Assembly: GCA_963556195.1 (NCBI GenBank)
Contig: OY744529.1
Location: 55,343,483 to 55,407,482, forward strand
Length of the DNA stretch: 64,000 bases
Direction of reading: 5' to 3'
DNA from: Sepiola atlantica
Lineage: Eukaryota > Mollusca > Cephalopoda > Sepiida > Sepiolidae
The translations under genes were made by a program, and so were the position numbers. Shown here piece after piece: positions 46,440 to 58,949 of the stretch (position 1 is its first letter; every line of letters begins with the position of its first letter). Under the pieces are notes generated by a model. The model was not told where the DNA came from, ran no database searches, and was given only the letters and a program-made list of their open reading frames with translations.

Positions 46440-48560
46440 TCACTCCACTATTTAATTTTCCACCAACCTGTACGCAGCCCTGTAGTACATCTTATGTTCC
46501 ATTTTTTACACATCACTTAAATGAGTTTCGAATGGAAAAACGTGCCATTGTCTAAACTTTGTTCATGAATCACTTTCTGCAGTTCTTTTTACAAACACAA
46601 ACACAGTTTCCGTACGTAATTTCTTCCATATCACTAGTTGGTTAGGTTCACAATAAATCATATACAAGTACGCACTTCATAACAATGCGTTATATCGATA
46701 GCTAACCTCCTCTGTCGTCCTAATCTCAGCAGGATCATGTATGTTCGATGTAGGGTCAATCGTTTAACATTTGACGCAGTTCTTGACCAACCTCTACATG
46801 TCCTACCGTCTTACTTTTCGCACCAATTATGAAGTTCTGTCCACTCTTATATAATGCATGTTGTGTTACTCTTCTGGTTCTTTTTGCACGAGACCACTGG
46901 GACATTTTTTATATATTTAACGGCCAACCATCTTTTTTGATTCGTTACCCTTTTCCCAAGGTACAAAGACTGCGTTCATTCGTAATGCAAACACTGATAT
47001 CAATTCCTTAGTATTCGTAATCACCGTTTTACTATAATGTTTCAAACATCTTTGTCCATGTCCTCCTGGTCTAACCCAACTTAAAAATGTAGCTAAGGCA
47101 GCCCTAACTTCCTCGTCTCCATATCATAATTTCTACTCCAAATGAATGAATTTTACTAGAAGATCTAAATCAGCCATATTAGAATGGTTATAATTATCGT
47201 TTTTCTCAGCCATGCGGCATTTTACGCAAGCAAACCCCTAATATATAGGACTACCCATGTAGCAATGTTTCGAACATCACACCAAACCACTACTGCGTTT
47301 GATTTAGGGATGTACTAAATCTCGGTCGCGGTATAATTTTAAACCTATGTCAACGCAATATTTTTATCATCGACTTTACATTCGCAATCGATACCATTTT
47401 CTTCTTGTTTTCATGTAGTAGCATGCTTGTCACAGTCATTCCACAATGGATTAATGTCGTACCAGCTTTCCACAAACCGAGACTACTTCTTGCCTGTTCA
47501 TGTGTCCGGCTATTTTTAGTACCTCAATGCATCTTTCCAAATACTAGATCTCCTGTTTACCTTCTCCTTAATTTAAGGCGCATCACTGTTCCTCCTTCCC
47601 ACGCTTTAGAGGTTTGCCGTTAGCACCAAATATTAAAGAAATATTGCCACTTTCTCCGTCGATACTTTGGATCATCTGTCATAGTGTCATCATCGAGGCA
47701 GTGGCTTTCGTCATATTTCCCTTTACTGACACCGTTTCTGGCACTACTGTTATGCTTTTTGGCGCAAAGTCAGGGCATAAGTCTTTACTTAGTGCATTTA
47801 CTTGTACTGTCTTAGCAACATGTAACTACGGGAAGACCGACTTAAGGTTCACGATTATCCTGCCTTCTACCATCTTCCTCCATTTTCTCAATGTCTAATC
47901 GCACACATCTATTATGTAATTCCGAGTAAGGCACGGTACATAACGGTTTAATTCTCGAAAGTCTGATACTGAGTTGACTTTTCCTTTTTAGCCTGGAAAA
48001 CTGCGATCAATGATAACAATTGTTTCATTTACACCTTCCACGGTAAGAAAATACCATTTTCGATCCACCTTTCGACACCCTTCTCAAACTCTTTCGTATT
48101 TCAAGGAATTCTTATGTAACTGACATCTTCATCATTATACGTTCGATGACTCATTTGCCCATCCTGTTTATTTTGGTTTCGCGTTTTCATGCAACCGTCG
48201 TCACTGTCGTGCATCCATAGAAGTATTTCACTAATTAAGAGTATTGCAACTGGTATCATTTCGTTGAGATGTATCATTCTAATACCAGGAACTTGTAGTG
48301 TAAAACATAGATCGTTCGAGAAGCCGTGACAAAAGCTACTTTTTTCAGCTCCCCCTTTAAATGTGCTGCGAGCTCTGCCAACCTTTTGATATTATTGGCG
48401 TACACACCAACTAATTCTTCAGTTCCTTCCATTCCCGTGGATCTTTTATACCCTGCAAACGGACCCGTCCAACGGTTTCTTAAACCTGTTCTCGATCATA
48501 TGTTCATTTAGTTGGTTCTCATCACTCATCTAAAAGTAAAGAACAAGCACATCTCCTTGT
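46440..48560 (-). pseudogene. LTR-type retroelement gag-pol relic
   Basis: Read on the minus strand in broken frames. A gag-like piece (near 48260-48500: LCFTLQVPGIRMIHLNEMIP) is followed by the start of a pol region: NTKEFEKGVERWIENGIFLP (48108-48040), as at the N-terminus of an RT domain. Then come a GGTVMRLKLRRR..TGDLVFGKMH block (near 47580), AAWLRKNDNYNHSNMADLDL (near 47210, RNase H-like region with the NHxNxAxLD pattern) and a late AVFVPWEKGNESKK (near 46950). The order gag, RT, RNase H fits an LTR retroelement; Gypsy-like versus BEL-like is not settled. Dozens of stops and shifts; no LTRs recognised; dead. Confidence 0.5.
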
Positions 48561-50164
48561 TAAAAGTAGAAATAAACTAGCAATGTCTGACACATTTTGA
48601 AGCTTGACGAGAAATTCCACATTCTTTATCAAATTTATAACGATTTTATTAAATTAATAATTTCATGACTAAATTATACTAATATAACGATAAAAATTAA
48701 ATTTCAATTTCTAAATCCCATTTAAAAAGAATTTGTTAAAGATTTGTTAAAAACAAACTTTATATAGTTAAGCGAAACAAAATTGATGGTAAAAATACTC
48801 CCTGGAAAAGACTATAAACAAAATATTATCTTCTGAAATCCTATATTGCGTATAATAATTGGTTTGGATTCTGTTAGTCATGAGGGTCTCTATTAAAAGG
48901 TAACTTTTCACAAAAAAGAGTTAAAATAGTAAAAGTTCTATTCGTTACATGACAATTCATTCAAATAGAATGAATATTTCGCTGCAAGCCGAAACAAAAA
49001 TAATATTTTAGTCCTTAAAGTTACCATATATTTTTAAAAGAAATTTCTGGAAGAGATATTACAATTTTACAAGATCTAACATTTTGACTTAATCTATCAC
49101 CAGTAATGGAGGAGTGAGGATGAAAAATTGTGACATTATTTCAAATATTTTAAAACACTGTTGAAATACATAACATGCATAGACTATTATAATTCTAACT
49201 ATTATCATTTAGACTATTATCTCTCAAGTAAAACCAACCTCTTATTAAAAAAAACGACATTTCAATCATTTGTAATGTGTTTTTCGTTGTTTTGTCTCAC
49301 AATAATTTGTCTGTATTTCCTTTTTATTTGTTAATTCAATTTAGTTTAAAAACAATAAAATCAATAAAAGATACAATAAAAAACAATAAAAAAGAAGAAG
49401 CCATATTTAAAAAATGTATTTTCTTCTTTCCAGGACCTTATTTTTCATACTTTGTTTATGGTTATCTCCACTTGGACAACCTCACCTTCTCTTTCCCGTC
49501 TTTATCTGTAAAACCCCATTTTGCCTTTTTAGTACTGTTTTCGCTCTATTTCTCTTTCTCTCTCTTTGTGTCTGATAGTCCGTCTCCGATACCCCCTTCT
49601 TTCCACAACATTACTTTACTTTCACCAACAGAAAGGGAAGCATTTCAGATATGTTTTCTCTTCTCCAAGCAGCGCAGATAGTAATCTAGGAAATAACTTC
49701 ACACATACATAAACAAGTAGAGTATAAACAAATATAATGTTTGTGATTGTTTCGAGTAGCTGAAAAAAAATTCTCTCTTTACTCCCGAAAATGTCTATTA
49801 TTGTCAATATCACATTTTTCTGTTGCTTTTCAAACATTCAAATAACCTTATTTTCAGTTTCTTCATAGTGTGCTCAAAATTAAGTCAAATAGAAAATGCT
49901 TCGAGTTTCTTTAAACAATTGCACCAACAGCTTTTCCAAAACATTTATCAATTAATGGTGTGAAATTTGATAGCTGTAGATTTTAATGATAATTGGCTAA
50001 TTAAAATGATTCATTAAAACCCTCTTTTAATTTTTATTTTATTAAAAAAAATACTATAAACGAAATTCATGAACCTTGTTCGATTTTTAGTCAAAGTTGC
50101 TCCTTCAACTAGTGTTTATTAAAGACCCAACTTCGTATCCGTTTGGCATATACACTCGGCTATA
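48561..50164. other. Noncoding, nothing recognised
   Basis: Very AT-rich to about 49260, then a T/C-rich patch (49420-49620). A 134-codon frame at 49277-49681 has F, S and L-rich composition from that patch and resembles no known protein. Confidence 0.45.
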
Positions 50165-50760
50165 ATAGTGATTACTAGAAGGACCCCTGTACTAGCGTTG
50201 TCAAGAAAAATCGAAGAACCCAACGAAACAGGTCAATTTGTAATCCGAGGGACAGTTAAAAGTCGATTTTGACCCAAATACCCTAGTTGGTTCCATCGAC
50301 TCTTCCTAGGTTTATTGCATCAGGCGACAGGCAATAAGCACGCCACACGATAAGTGGTGGTAATGCTTTGGAGGATAGCTTTCCGTTAGTTGAGCAGTTG
50401 TGATGAATTCTAAAAAACGCAAAAGCGCTATGTTTAATAATATCTTAACATTTACCCTAAGTCCTGGCGGCAATACAAAGACAGACGCAAATGGCGTTCG
50501 GGCAATGGGTATAACGGAACCGTTAGACGTCAATTTATATTCTAAGAAACCGTTAAAAGTTCATTTCTGATCGGCCCCGTAAGCACTCCCTCACCGCTCA
50601 AATCGCCCACTATAACAGATATTATATTCTCCCGTCAGAAAGGAGGTGGTAATGTGTAGGGAGGATAGTCAACCGTTACCTTTGCATCTATGGTGAATTC
50701 AAAATAAAGCAACAGCATTGTGTTTCGTTATAGCGTTTTTCTCTTTCATAGATGACAAAG
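50165..50760 (+). repeat. Two-unit dispersed repeat, locus 2
   Basis: Same arrangement as 12225-12840: two diverged units (about 50235-50515 and 50525-50755), each with (G/C)CGTTAAAAGT(C/T) near the start, a GTAAGCACTCCCTCACCG-type middle, GGTGGTAATG, GTGATGAATTC or GGTGAATTC, and A.GCAA.AGC. It is preceded by an ACTAG-type head at 50174 (ACTAGAAGGACCCCTGTACT). Confidence 0.55.
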
Positions 50761-51839
50761 AAAGCACTATGTATTTTATTGTTTGTTAATAAACTAATGT
50801 CTACAAGTAGACCTACTTATATAAGTCGACGACGTTTTGTTAAAATGATAGTTTTCCCAAAGAAACGGTCAGAAAAGACACCTAACATCATAACATTTTC
50901 TACCCCCCACCCCATAAAGAAAGAATTCCGGCTTACATTTACGTAGACATCTAGACATGCCTATTCATGTTTGGGCTGTTTTGTTGAAACAGTCCAGAAC
51001 GAATCGAAAAATATCTCTCTCCTATTTCCCAGTCGAGAATAGAGACGAACTGCTTTTACGTGGATTTAGTTAACCTATTTTTATCATAATTTGTTGAAAA
51101 AAATCGATGGTCACGCTACAATAAAAAAGCCTATTTGTCCAGTGTGCTTTGTAGGGAACTGTATCATTCGATGAGCTATGGTAGAATGCGTATGTAAGTT
51201 TTAATTTTATTGCGTCACACAGAAAACAACTTAAAAGTAGTTATTTAAGAACACATCATTTTCGAACTTGTGTTGTGATGTATCACAGTTGAATATATGG
51301 ATAGAATTACATCAACTTCATTGCGGATGATGGTGTGATCAAAGGTCAAATTGTGACCTGTCGAAAGTGATAGCCCTTCTGCTGATATTTACATTATTTA
51401 CGTACCAGATTATTGCCCTTTGTTTTGTTGTTGCCATGTTCACAACGTTTGGGTTGTTGCAATTTCTGTTCTTCTCCGAGTTCTAGCCTAAGATATATTA
51501 TAGAGTGATTTCTTCCTGAAAATACAAATTCCATATATGATGCATTAACTGTTTCCCGACTCCCCATACTGTATTTAATTAAGAGTTACCTTAAAAACTT
51601 TCAAAGGTTAGCGACAATGGAAAAACGCATTTGAAGCATGTCGGAGATTACAACTGTGGCAATTTAGTTTACCGATTCGTATATAGACCATTGCCGTCGT
51701 TGTCAATCCAGGTTGTAGATCGTCTGTGGATACAAAACCAATGGAACGCCAATGTTCAGTTTTTCATAAGGCTCCTTTAAAAAAAAACCCAGAAAAACAG
51801 CCACGGAGACAGGTTATTTTCGTATGCGTTAAAGAGAGG
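50761..51839. other. Noncoding, nothing recognised
   Basis: No supported gene. The frame at 50752-50946 is short and unlike known proteins. Confidence 0.45.

Positions 51840-51876
<37 letters not shown>
51840..51876. repeat. (GACA)n microsatellite
   Basis: Nine GACA units. Confidence 0.98.
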
Positions 51877-52281
51877 TATACACGGATAACAACAGTGTGC
51901 GCAATGATTTGGTACAACAGTTTCCTTCCTTGACATTTCGCCAGATAAGAGCGGAAAATTTTCACCTGGAAATCACGTGGTTTCGTGACTTCCGTCTGGT
52001 GTAACCTCTGACCCTTAAACTTTTCTACTTAAACACGCCCGAAACTGTGGACAAAATAACAATTAATAAAAGACAACAGACCAAAACGTGTACATAATGA
52101 AAATAACGGTAAAAGTAACCTAGCTATATAGAATCGAATATTTTTCCAAAGGACAATCCGTTGAATGAGACGTGAGACGAGGAGTCATTTAGTTAGATAA
52201 ACTTAACACGATTGTAAAATCGACTATTTTTTTAAATTGACGTAACGACTATAAATGATATTTCAATTATATGTAACGAAT

Positions 52282-52287
<6 letters not shown>
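51877..52287. other. Noncoding, nothing recognised
   Basis: Short frames only; no repeat family recognised. Confidence 0.5.
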
Positions 52288-52356
<69 letters not shown>

Positions 52357-52358
52357 TA
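52288..52358. repeat. (TA)n microsatellite
   Basis: TA repeats with one GTA interruption. Followed by ACTAGAAGAATACCCGACCC at 52363, an ACTAG-type head. Confidence 0.97.
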
Positions 52359-52862
<504 letters not shown>

Positions 52863-53027
52863 AGTAAACTGAAATGAACAAAATTAAAATCAACAATATT
52901 TCAGCCGTACGATTTCTTTTATTTATTAAAACCGCATGTGTTTCTTCGTCAGCCCCGATCAATAAACACCACCATTTAAAGTCTATAAAAAATACTAACA
53001 TTATCATTCTCAAGTACATAGTACTTT

Positions 53028-53205
53028 GTGTTCTTGGGTACTGAGGATTTAAAACGGCTTCTGGGTTGGAAAACCGTCCATTTGGCCCGTTCTAAATCTT
53101 CAGCACCACAGAAAACGAAGACAAGGCGAAAACGAATGTCTTCGTGTTCTGGGGTGCTGACAACTTAGAAATGGCTGAAAGGGCGGTTTACTAACCCAGT
53201 AGCCT
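53028..53205. repeat. Alternating inverted/direct repeat forming a strong hairpin
   Basis: CAGCACCACAGAAAACGAAG (53101 on, 22-base inner arm) pairs with 53138-53159 (GTCTTCGTGTTCTGGGGTGC) at 20 of 22 positions around a 15-base loop; pairing continues outward through TTCTAAATCT / AACTTAGAA. A further copy at 53028-53085 (GTGTTCTTGGGTACTGAGGA and TTTAAAACGG) is direct to the right arm. So three alternating copies, with no coding frame. Confidence 0.75.
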
Positions 53206-53342
53206 CTGTCCGTAACAATGAAATCCTGGTTCGCCTAACAGAAACTGTAATGTATAGTTTTTAAATAAAATAATGTATACTAGTTCTCCAAAACTTACGA
53301 TCGAGCACTTTATTGCTGACTTTTTAACAAATTCTAGATAAG

Positions 53343-53343
<1 letters not shown>

Positions 53344-53413
<70 letters not shown>

Positions 53414-53414
53414 C

Positions 53415-53445
<31 letters not shown>

Positions 53446-53446
53446 A
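53344..53446. repeat. (TA)n followed by (GATA)n
   Basis: TA array at 53344-53414 and eight GATA units at 53415-53446. Confidence 0.97.
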
Positions 53447-54201
53447 GATAATAAATTATATAAAATAAATTTTATATAATTATAGAGACATTCGCATAAG
53501 AAAATAACGTTTGAAGCTACCTAAACTTGCAATGAAGAAAAGATAGCTCAACATTCTTACACGAAATAATAGAGCTATAAAGTATAAACATCAACAGATC
53601 ACCAAAAAAAGTATTTAAATTAAGTTTTCAAAGTAAACATTCCAGCAAACACTATTTTTTACGTATGTTTTAAGAAAAAACATTTATTACATGGATCGAA
53701 TGAAAGCATGAAACACAACAGGGAGTTGTCTTAAAATGCTACTGAAACGATAGATAAAAGCTTCCTTGTAATAATTACAATTTTGTTTGGTTATCAAATT
53801 ATTAATGGAAACAAATTTTTATAAATCTATTGTCATTTGTTGTTAAGGTAATGTTCTTTTTATCTGTATTTATAAAATTCCTGCATGTAAGTAGCTTACA
53901 AAACTTTCAATCTTTTAATACATGAGAATCTGCTAAGAATTTTAATCCCCTTTTCAACTAATAACAACAAATTAAAAGAGCTAACTTGTTTAATCAGCAA
54001 TGTATATGTTTCTAAATTGCCGTAAATCTTTGAAGAGTCAAAAGCAATTTCATTTTTTCACCTTGTAAAAATGTTAAAATAGCTAACGTTTAAACAGAAA
54101 CTGAAATGCATTGGTTTTTAGTACTTTACGCTACTTAATTTTTTATTTAAATACATGAGATATTAATAGTAAATTATAGATGTTTAACAATAAAAGGCGG
54201 A
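53447..54201. other. Noncoding, nothing recognised
   Basis: AT-rich; no frame of note. Confidence 0.5.
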
Positions 54202-54278
54202 TGCCACGACCCGGTATTGAAACAGGGACATTTAGATTTTGAATCTGACACTTTCACAACTGAGCTATTTCGTCTGGC
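54202..54278 (-). mobile_element. tRNA-like SINE head or tRNA pseudogene
   Basis: Minus strand, 77 bases: GCCAGACGAAATAGCTCAGT with a good A box (TAGCTCAGTTG), an anticodon-type arm (TCAGA, loop TTCAAAA giving CAA, TCTAA; one mismatch) and a B-box-like GTTTCAATACC. The acceptor ends pair for only about four bases and a leucine tRNA would need a long variable arm, which is missing. So this is a SINE head or pseudogene rather than a working tRNA-Leu. Confidence 0.55.
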
Positions 54279-56241
54279 AATGTATATATTTTCTAATGGC
54301 TTAAGAGCCGAGAGCTACTGCTGCTATGTGGGTTATTATTAAAAAAGGTTTAAGATGGCGCCCATTTGAAAAATATTTCGGGGCAGATAAATTATTTTTC
54401 GAAAGAAATTTAATTGAAATACATGGACCAATGTTCCACAAAAAAAATTGATTCTAATTAATCAAATATTGACTTTATAGGAAGAAAGCTGCCTTAAATT
54501 CGAGAAACAGACGCTTTATATATTAGATAACACTAGAAATAAATTATATGATACGGCGACATGGTTTCAGAATTTTAAACATTTTGGTCGACGACAAAGA
54601 AACTATTTTAGATGTCTTACTTTTGAATTTGTTTTTTTAAATAAAATATATGTAAAATATATGTATAAATAAGGAAATCAAATTGCCCATTACTTGAAGG
54701 AAGGACACTGTTTATATCTTCCCCGCCAAGTTTTCTAATGTCAACAATTAGATAACTGTTTTTATTTATCATATGGTATTATGTTTGTGTAGTGACGAGC
54801 AACGTCGGACAGCGATTCTCACAGAAAACAAACCTGCTTTTTTAAAAACTGTTATGTTTCATATTAAATAAAGTGCAGCTATAAATAAGTTACATAGACA
54901 AAATGAGTTGAAGGTAATTTTAACCGGACGTCTCCGTGTAACCCCAACTAGAATGTTTCCGCGTACGGGTTTGTATGTGTTGGTGGGGTGGTTGACGACT
55001 GCTGCTGCCCGTACGTTTCGTTTTCTTAAGTATTGGCGGCCATTATTCGTTCTGTTGATTGATTACCTATATATTAGTAGCGTCCATTTCCTCCTTTCCA
55101 TTGGCGGTTTGACACTCGTCCGTTAATCTTTCCCGCTCCCTCTGCCCCGTCCTTCCAAAGGATTTCATGTTTAGTTTTGTTTTCTCGTAAAACATTTCAC
55201 CGATTCTCAGACCGCACCCAAAAAGAATCGCTCGAGAAATTCAATCCAATTTTACAGAAAAAAAAACAGAAAGAAATTAAAGAGATAAAACTAAGCAGCC
55301 AAAAATACATGAGAGGAAGAAAAAAAACAACGCCAAAAACAAACAAACTAAAAGTGAAGGAATAAACGATTCTTATAGGAAAGGACCATGGTCGAACTGA
55401 TGGTGGCGGGTGTTGTGACAGTAGCAAGAGAATGATTCGAAAGCAAAAACAGACTAGGAAGATGATCACAACAAATCATGATAAATATGTAAAAACAAAA
55501 GAAATACACTGAACTTAAACGATATATTGTAATGACAGGATAAAGTAAGGATTCTGACGACTATTATTTCGATTTGAAAACAGTTAATTTGATCTTGCAG
55601 AATTGTAGAAGCAAATTTACATTGGATTTTTCAATAAGAATATAATTGAACTTCAAGGGGAATTTAGAAATGAGAAATAAAAAAAACAATTCTGTAGAAG
55701 AAATCTAAACACCAAAATAAATTAGTTTTACTGTCAGCTATTATTTGTATTAAATACAAGTATAAAATGGTCCGTGATGTTCATTGACTCTCCGTTATTA
55801 CTCTCAACAAACCCTCTTTAAAATAGTCTCTAACGTTTATCATCCATGAGCTGTACCTACACGGCGTAGCCCGATAATTAAGGTAATGTTGTTTTAATGT
55901 ATTTTAAAATAAATATTACATGGGAATAGCTTCCATAGCTTTCAATATTTGAATACAGGACGAATAGCAAAACAATTTAAAGTAAATAACTTGAATTTCA
56001 CGAAGTAGTTCATTAAAATGACCGATATAAAAAGCCGCAATGCATTTTAGTAGATTTAATTTAATGATTAAATTATTTTTTGTAAATATTCTTTTCTAAA
56101 TCGAATTAAAAACAAAGTGGTTGTTTCAATAAAAAAGTGTAAATCACGTAAGTAACAGGTTTGTCAAAAAAAGGTAAATTTCCATGTAATAATTTTAGAA
56201 ATAGTTAAAATACCTACTTAATTGAGATTTTTTACAGTTCT
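54279..56241. other. Noncoding, nothing recognised
   Basis: Mixed to AT-rich sequence. Short frames near 54908-55126 and on both strands at 55177-55469 have no recognisable domain. Confidence 0.45.
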
Positions 56242-56312
56242 CGGTACAACGGCCATTGCGTTTGAATGGTAATCAAAAGGTTGCTGGTTCAAATCCACCC
56301 CAGGGTGATTAC
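56242..56312 (+). mobile_element. tRNA-like SINE head
   Basis: TTTGA-ATGGTAA-TCAAA forms a perfect five-pair anticodon stem with a seven-base loop (GGT in anticodon position). It is followed by a five-base variable part and GCTGG-TTCAAAT-CCACC, a T-arm with one mismatch that contains the B box GGTTCAAATCC. The A box is poor and the acceptor stem is not clear, so this is a tRNA-derived repeat or pseudogene. Confidence 0.5.
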
Positions 56313-57139
56313 TTTCTCAATCAAAAAAATGTTTAACTAAGTGGAAAGCGGGATTTAATTAAAACATAAACAACGATTACTTGACTTGATTACATCGTGT
56401 GTATTGTAGTGTTGCAGATAAAACCACATTTTGTCTCAAAAAGGTGACCCGATCAATACCACTAAAAACAAGATATTATGAAAATATCTGATGAGTTTCA
56501 GTATTTCAATATGTTTGTTTAATTCGGACTGTAAAAGAAGAAGATGCCACCTTGATTTTAGTGAATCAATCTATTACATGATAACATGATAACGGAATAA
56601 CTATTCGAAACTAAAAAGAAATACAAGAAAAGATCGAAGATAGTTTATTTACTGCGTAAATACAGTTATTTCTTAAGTCTGATATCCTGGTAATCGACAA
56701 TGACAAACCTAAAATGATTATTTTATTTGGTTTAATACTAAATGTATGTTAAAGTGAGGTGAATGCGCGATTTGATGAAAACATTAACAACGGGAGTTGC
56801 GCTTTGTTTATATAAATATGTTATTATATAAAGGAGTGTTGTCTGTCTGTCTGTCTGTCTGTCTATCTGTATGTTTCCCTCTTTTCACTTCTCTTATCTT
56901 ATTGTTTTTGCTGAGGATGGGGCATCTTACCGGATGCCAAACATTCACCCGCTATTTCAACATTCCAGCCTAGCGATATATCTTTTTAAAGATTCTAGCC
57001 GTCCCTTTAACTGATATTATTTCTATCTCGCTTGCACTTGGTTCACCGGGTATATTCGCCAAGTAGTTTTTGAACAATGTTTTCATGAGTTCGGTTGCTC
57101 CTATAATTACTGAAAAGATACAGATCTTCCTCAGATTCC
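56313..57139. other. Noncoding with short (GTCT)n microsatellite
   Basis: AT-rich; (GTCT)7 at 56838-56865. No gene seen. Confidence 0.5.
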
Positions 57140-57149
57140 AGTTTCTTTT

Positions 57150-57217
57150 CATGTATGTATGTATGTATGTATGTATGTATGTATGTATGTATGTATGTAT
57201 GTATGTATGTATGTATG
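57150..57217. repeat. (ATGT)n microsatellite
   Basis: 17 ATGT units, passing into ATGAATATGAATGAAA-type sequence of the left arm. Confidence 0.98.
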
Positions 57218-57617
57218 AATATGAATGAAAAAATGCATGAAAATATAAATGTAAAAGTGAATGCCAAACATGAATAAAAAATGAAATACAAAAATGAATA
57301 CAAAATGAATAAAAACTGAAAGAAATAAAATAAATGAAAAAGTCAATGAAATTAATAAAAATATAAATGAAAATTAAATAAAAAACGACAGAAAAATGAA
57401 TGAAAAAAAGAATGGAAAAAAATGAATGAAAAATAATGAATGTTCAAAAATAAAACAAAAAATGAATGAAAAATAATGAATTAAACAGTAAAACTAATGA
57501 AATAGTTAATGAAAAAGTGAATTAAAAATAAATAAAAAAAGTAAATGAATTAAACAAATGAATGAAAAAATGAACATTGAATGCAAAAAGGAATTCCAAA
57601 ATAAAAAGAATTAAAAA

Positions 57618-58531
57618 AATATGAATGACTATATTTCAGTTATTAAAATAAATAATTAAAAAATGAATTTAAAAAATATGAATGACTATATTTCAGTCAT
57701 TCAAATAAATAATTAAAAAATGAATTAAAAAAATATGAATGACTATATTTCAGTCATTCAAATAAATAATTAAAAAATGAATTTAAAACATATGAATGAC
57801 TATATTTCAGTCATTCAAATAAATAATTAAAAAATGAATTTTAAAAATATGAATGACTATATTTCAGTCATTCAAATAAATAATTAAAAAATGAATTTAA
57901 AAAATATGAATGACTATATTACAGTCATTCAAATAAATAATTAAAAAATGAATTTAAAAAATATGAATGACTATATTTCAGTCATTCAAATAAATAATTA
58001 AAAAATGAATTTAAAAAATATGAATGACTATATTTCAGTCATTCAAATAAATAATTAAAAAATGAATTTAAAAAATATGAATGACTATATTTCAATCATT
58101 CAAATAAATAATTAAAAAATGAATTTAAAAAATATGAATGACTATATTACAGTCATTCAAATAAATAATTAAAAAATGAATTTTAAAAATATGAATGACT
58201 ATATTTCAGTCATTCAAATAAATAATTAAAAAATGAATTTAAAAAATATGAATGACTATATTTCAGTCATTCAAATAAATAATTAAAAAATGAATTAGAA
58301 AAATATGAATGACTATTTTTCAGTCATTCAAATAAATAATTAAAAAATGAATTTTAAAAATATGAATGACTATATTTCAGTCATTCAAATAAATAATTAA
58401 AAAATGAATTAGAAAAATATGAATGACTATATTTCAGTCATTAAAATAAATAAGTAAAAGATAAATTAAAAAAAATATGAATGACTATATTTCAGTCATT
58501 CAAATAAATAATTAAAAAATGAATTTAAAAA
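57618..58531. repeat. 57-bp tandem array, 16 copies, each with a small inverted repeat
   Basis: Unit starts at 57621, 57678, 57735 and on to 58477, period 57 (one unit of 58). Each holds TGAATGAC, TATATTTCA, GTCATTCA: 8-bp arms that are exact reverse complements around a 9-base spacer, then AATAAATAATTAAAAAATGA. Variants are few (TACAG at 57921 and 58149, CAATC at 58094, CTATTTTTC at 58315), so the array is well homogenised. It is found only in the left arm of the foldback element. Confidence 0.97.
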
Positions 58532-58679
58532 ATCAAAAAAATCAGTGAATGTAAACCAAAAAATGAAAAATTAATCAAAAATGTATGAAAAAAATGGTAT
58601 GCATAAAAAATGAATTAAAAAAATAAATGAACAAAATTGAATGAAAAAAATAATTTAAAAAAAATGACCCGTTCTGAAA

Positions 58680-58948
58680 CCTCCGACTCTGACTCCTTCA
58701 CTACACACTTATGTGGAGAAGAGGTGTGGCTGGTGATTGAGCAACCATTAGTTCACTACAGACTTATTTTCCGAAGAGGACCGGCTAGGGATTGCGAAAC
58801 TCTTATCTACAGACTGATGTTCAGAAGAGTTGCGGCTGGACAACCTTTGATTCACTACAGACTCATGTTCAGAAAAGGTGCGGTTCGGATTGAACAACCC
58901 TTACTTCATTACAGTCTCGTGTTTAGAAGAGGTGCGGTTGGAGATTGA
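58680..58948 (+). repeat. 48-54-bp tandem repeat, five units, with an open frame
   Basis: Units centred on TTCACTACAGACT(C/T)ATGTTC, then AGAAGAGGTGCGG, begin near 58705, 58759, 58810, 58858 and 58912. Spacings of 54, 51, 48 and 54 are all multiples of three, and the frame 58637-58948 stays open (repeated Y/H-x-L-x-F-R-R/K peptides). Without homologue or start context, and with inverted copies at 60605-60785 spaced by 55, coding is doubtful. Confidence 0.7.
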
Positions 58949-58949
58949 A

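Noticed and set aside
54202..54278. A functional tRNA-Leu gene
   Set aside because: A and B boxes and an anticodon-like CAA are present, but the acceptor stem pairs poorly, the anticodon stem has a mismatch and the long variable arm is missing.
57618..58531. CRISPR-like array
   Set aside because: The whole 57-bp period is conserved; there are no variable spacers, and the sequence context is an animal repeat.
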